A stretch of 64,000 nucleotides of DNA from G963677445 sp963678275 (GTDB taxonomy: Bacteria; Bacteroidota; Ignavibacteria; Ignavibacteriales; Melioribacteraceae). The stretch spans positions 3,038,001-3,102,000 of the forward strand of contig OY782765.1 in NCBI GenBank assembly GCA_963678275.1, given 5' to 3'. A model generated the notes under the pieces. That model ran no database searches. It saw only the letters and a list, made by a program, of their open reading frames with translations, and was not told the origin of the DNA. Below, one piece after another: positions 63,448 through 64,000 of this stretch (the stretch's first letter is position 1; every line of letters starts with the position of its first letter). A program made the position numbers and the translations under genes.

Positions 63448-64000
63448 TTAACTATGCCGTATATTTAAAATATCACCATCTCTTACGATGTATTCTTTTC
63501 CTTCCAAACGCCAGACTCCGGCTTCTTTGCACTTACTCATCGATTCATGCTCTATAAAATCTTCGTAATGCACAACCTCTGCCCGGATAAATTTATTGTA
63601 AAAATCTGTATGAATCACCCCCGCCGATTCCTGCGCGGTATAATTCTTTTTAATTGTCCACGCGCGGCACTCATCTTCACCTACCGTAAAAAATGACTGC
63701 AGGCCGAGGGCTTCATAACTCGCGCGTAAAATTTTGCTTAAAGCCGACTCTTCAATTCCATAATCTTCCATAAAAACCGCGCGGTCATCTTCATCGAGCC
63801 CCGCCAGCTCATTTTCAATTTTCGCGAAAAAAGGTATTATCATAACCCCTTCAAGATTGAGCGAATTTTTAATTTCTTCAACCTGTTTTTCCGCTGTGTC
63901 TATCGATCCTTCATCAAAGTTAACAGCCGCAATAAGAGGCTTCATCGTTAATAGCTGGTATCCTCTCAGAGCTTTCATTTCATTCTCGCCAAGTGCAAGT
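63448..64000 (-). CDS. ychF: YchF/Obg-type GTPase, C-terminal part (runs off window)
   Basis: The visible frame is open to the window edge, with codons for LALGENE before the internal Met at 63978, so the true start and the G domain lie outside. The seen part contains the alpha-helical region 'LLTMKPLIAAVNFDEG' and the C-terminal TGS domain ('LGLQSFFTVGEDECRAWTIKKNYTAQESAGVIHTDFYNKFIRAEVVHYEDF', ending 'EGKEYIVRDGDILNIRHS'). YchF is an ATP/GTP-binding ribosome-associated protein involved in stress and translation. pepD follows 21 bp later. Confidence 0.95.
   Translation of the reverse strand, partial: LALGENEMKALRGYQLLTMKPLIAAVNFDEGSIDTAEKQVEEIKNSLNLEGVMIIPFFAKIENELAGLDEDDRAVFMEDYGIEESALSKILRASYEALGLQSFFTVGEDECRAWTIKKNYTAQESAGVIHTDFYNKFIRAEVVHYEDFIEHESMSKCKEAGVWRLEGKEYIVRDGDILNIRHS

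Noticed and set aside
1..64000. CRISPR arrays, tRNA or rRNA genes, integrases
   Set aside because: I looked for regular 25-40-bp repeats with unique spacers, T-loop signatures and recombinase motifs and found none. The 245-bp units are too long and have no spacers.

Overview
The window looks like a chromosomal segment of a bacterium from the Bacteroidota/Chlorobi (FCB) group, most like an Ignavibacteria-type lineage. Three large secreted proteins end in a C-terminal domain with the 'QNYPNPFN' core followed by 'SGIYF' or 'SGTYFY' and a basic tail, as expected for type IX secretion (T9SS) cargo. DUF2851 and DUF5984 proteins, TlpA-like thiol proteins with large N-terminal regions, and a TTTG-N20-TAnnTTTG promoter (44858-44889) fit the same group. 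The lineage is inferred; no rRNA or tRNA gene is visible in the window.

Layout. 1-5300: secreted proteins, a membrane-anchored LytTR regulator and a UbiA-like membrane protein. 5400-6900: a 245-bp tandem repeat, a cloverleaf-like palindrome and a hairpin array. 6931-8466: a secreted lectin/transglutaminase-like protein. 8608-20754: a same-strand island of six genes: an unknown protein, a four-zinc-ribbon coiled-coil protein, a giant membrane Ser/Thr kinase, a protein with five AAA+ modules, a zinc-ribbon FHA protein and a PP2C phosphatase. 20755-22966: non-coding, repeat-rich. 22967-26695: a tautomerase, a DUF5984 gene broken by one in-frame TAG, pyrF and a DUF2851 gene. 26696-28215: non-coding, with a 548-bp MITE. 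28216-41908: a metalloprotease, two TlpA-like proteins, a U32 peptidase-family protein, two T9SS cargo proteins and an AbiE-type toxin-antitoxin pair. 42558-46416: two radical-SAM enzymes and a SemiSWEET. 46417-48395: non-coding, with the second MITE copy and the second cloverleaf copy. 48396-50725: etfB, etfA and a bifunctional nuclease. 51010-51535: a second MITE-like element carrying a hairpin array. 51690-53170: two membrane proteins. 53561-64000: a minus-strand housekeeping block reading acyl-CoA ligase, prs, rplY, pth, hppA, rpsF, ssb, rpsR, rplI, with pepD and the C-terminal part of ychF upstream.

The most interesting unit is the kinase/AAA+ island. The kinase starts with nine acidic D-D-D-K-T-x-R motifs, most spaced 14 residues apart, which look like an array of phospho-threonine acceptors. 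The FHA protein carries one copy of the same core (DDKTI) in its own linker, suggesting a GarA-like self-binding switch. The AAA+ protein has a first module lacking the Walker B glutamate, then four CbxX/CfqX-type modules arranged A-B-A'-B'. Three of the six proteins carry zinc ribbons. Writer (kinase), reader (FHA), eraser (PP2C) and motor (AAA+) therefore sit together, plausibly as one regulated machine whose substrate is unknown.

The intergenic DNA is also unusual. At least two families of non-coding elements with terminal inverted repeats, a tandem repeat, and several hairpin arrays fill spacers of up to 2.2 kb.
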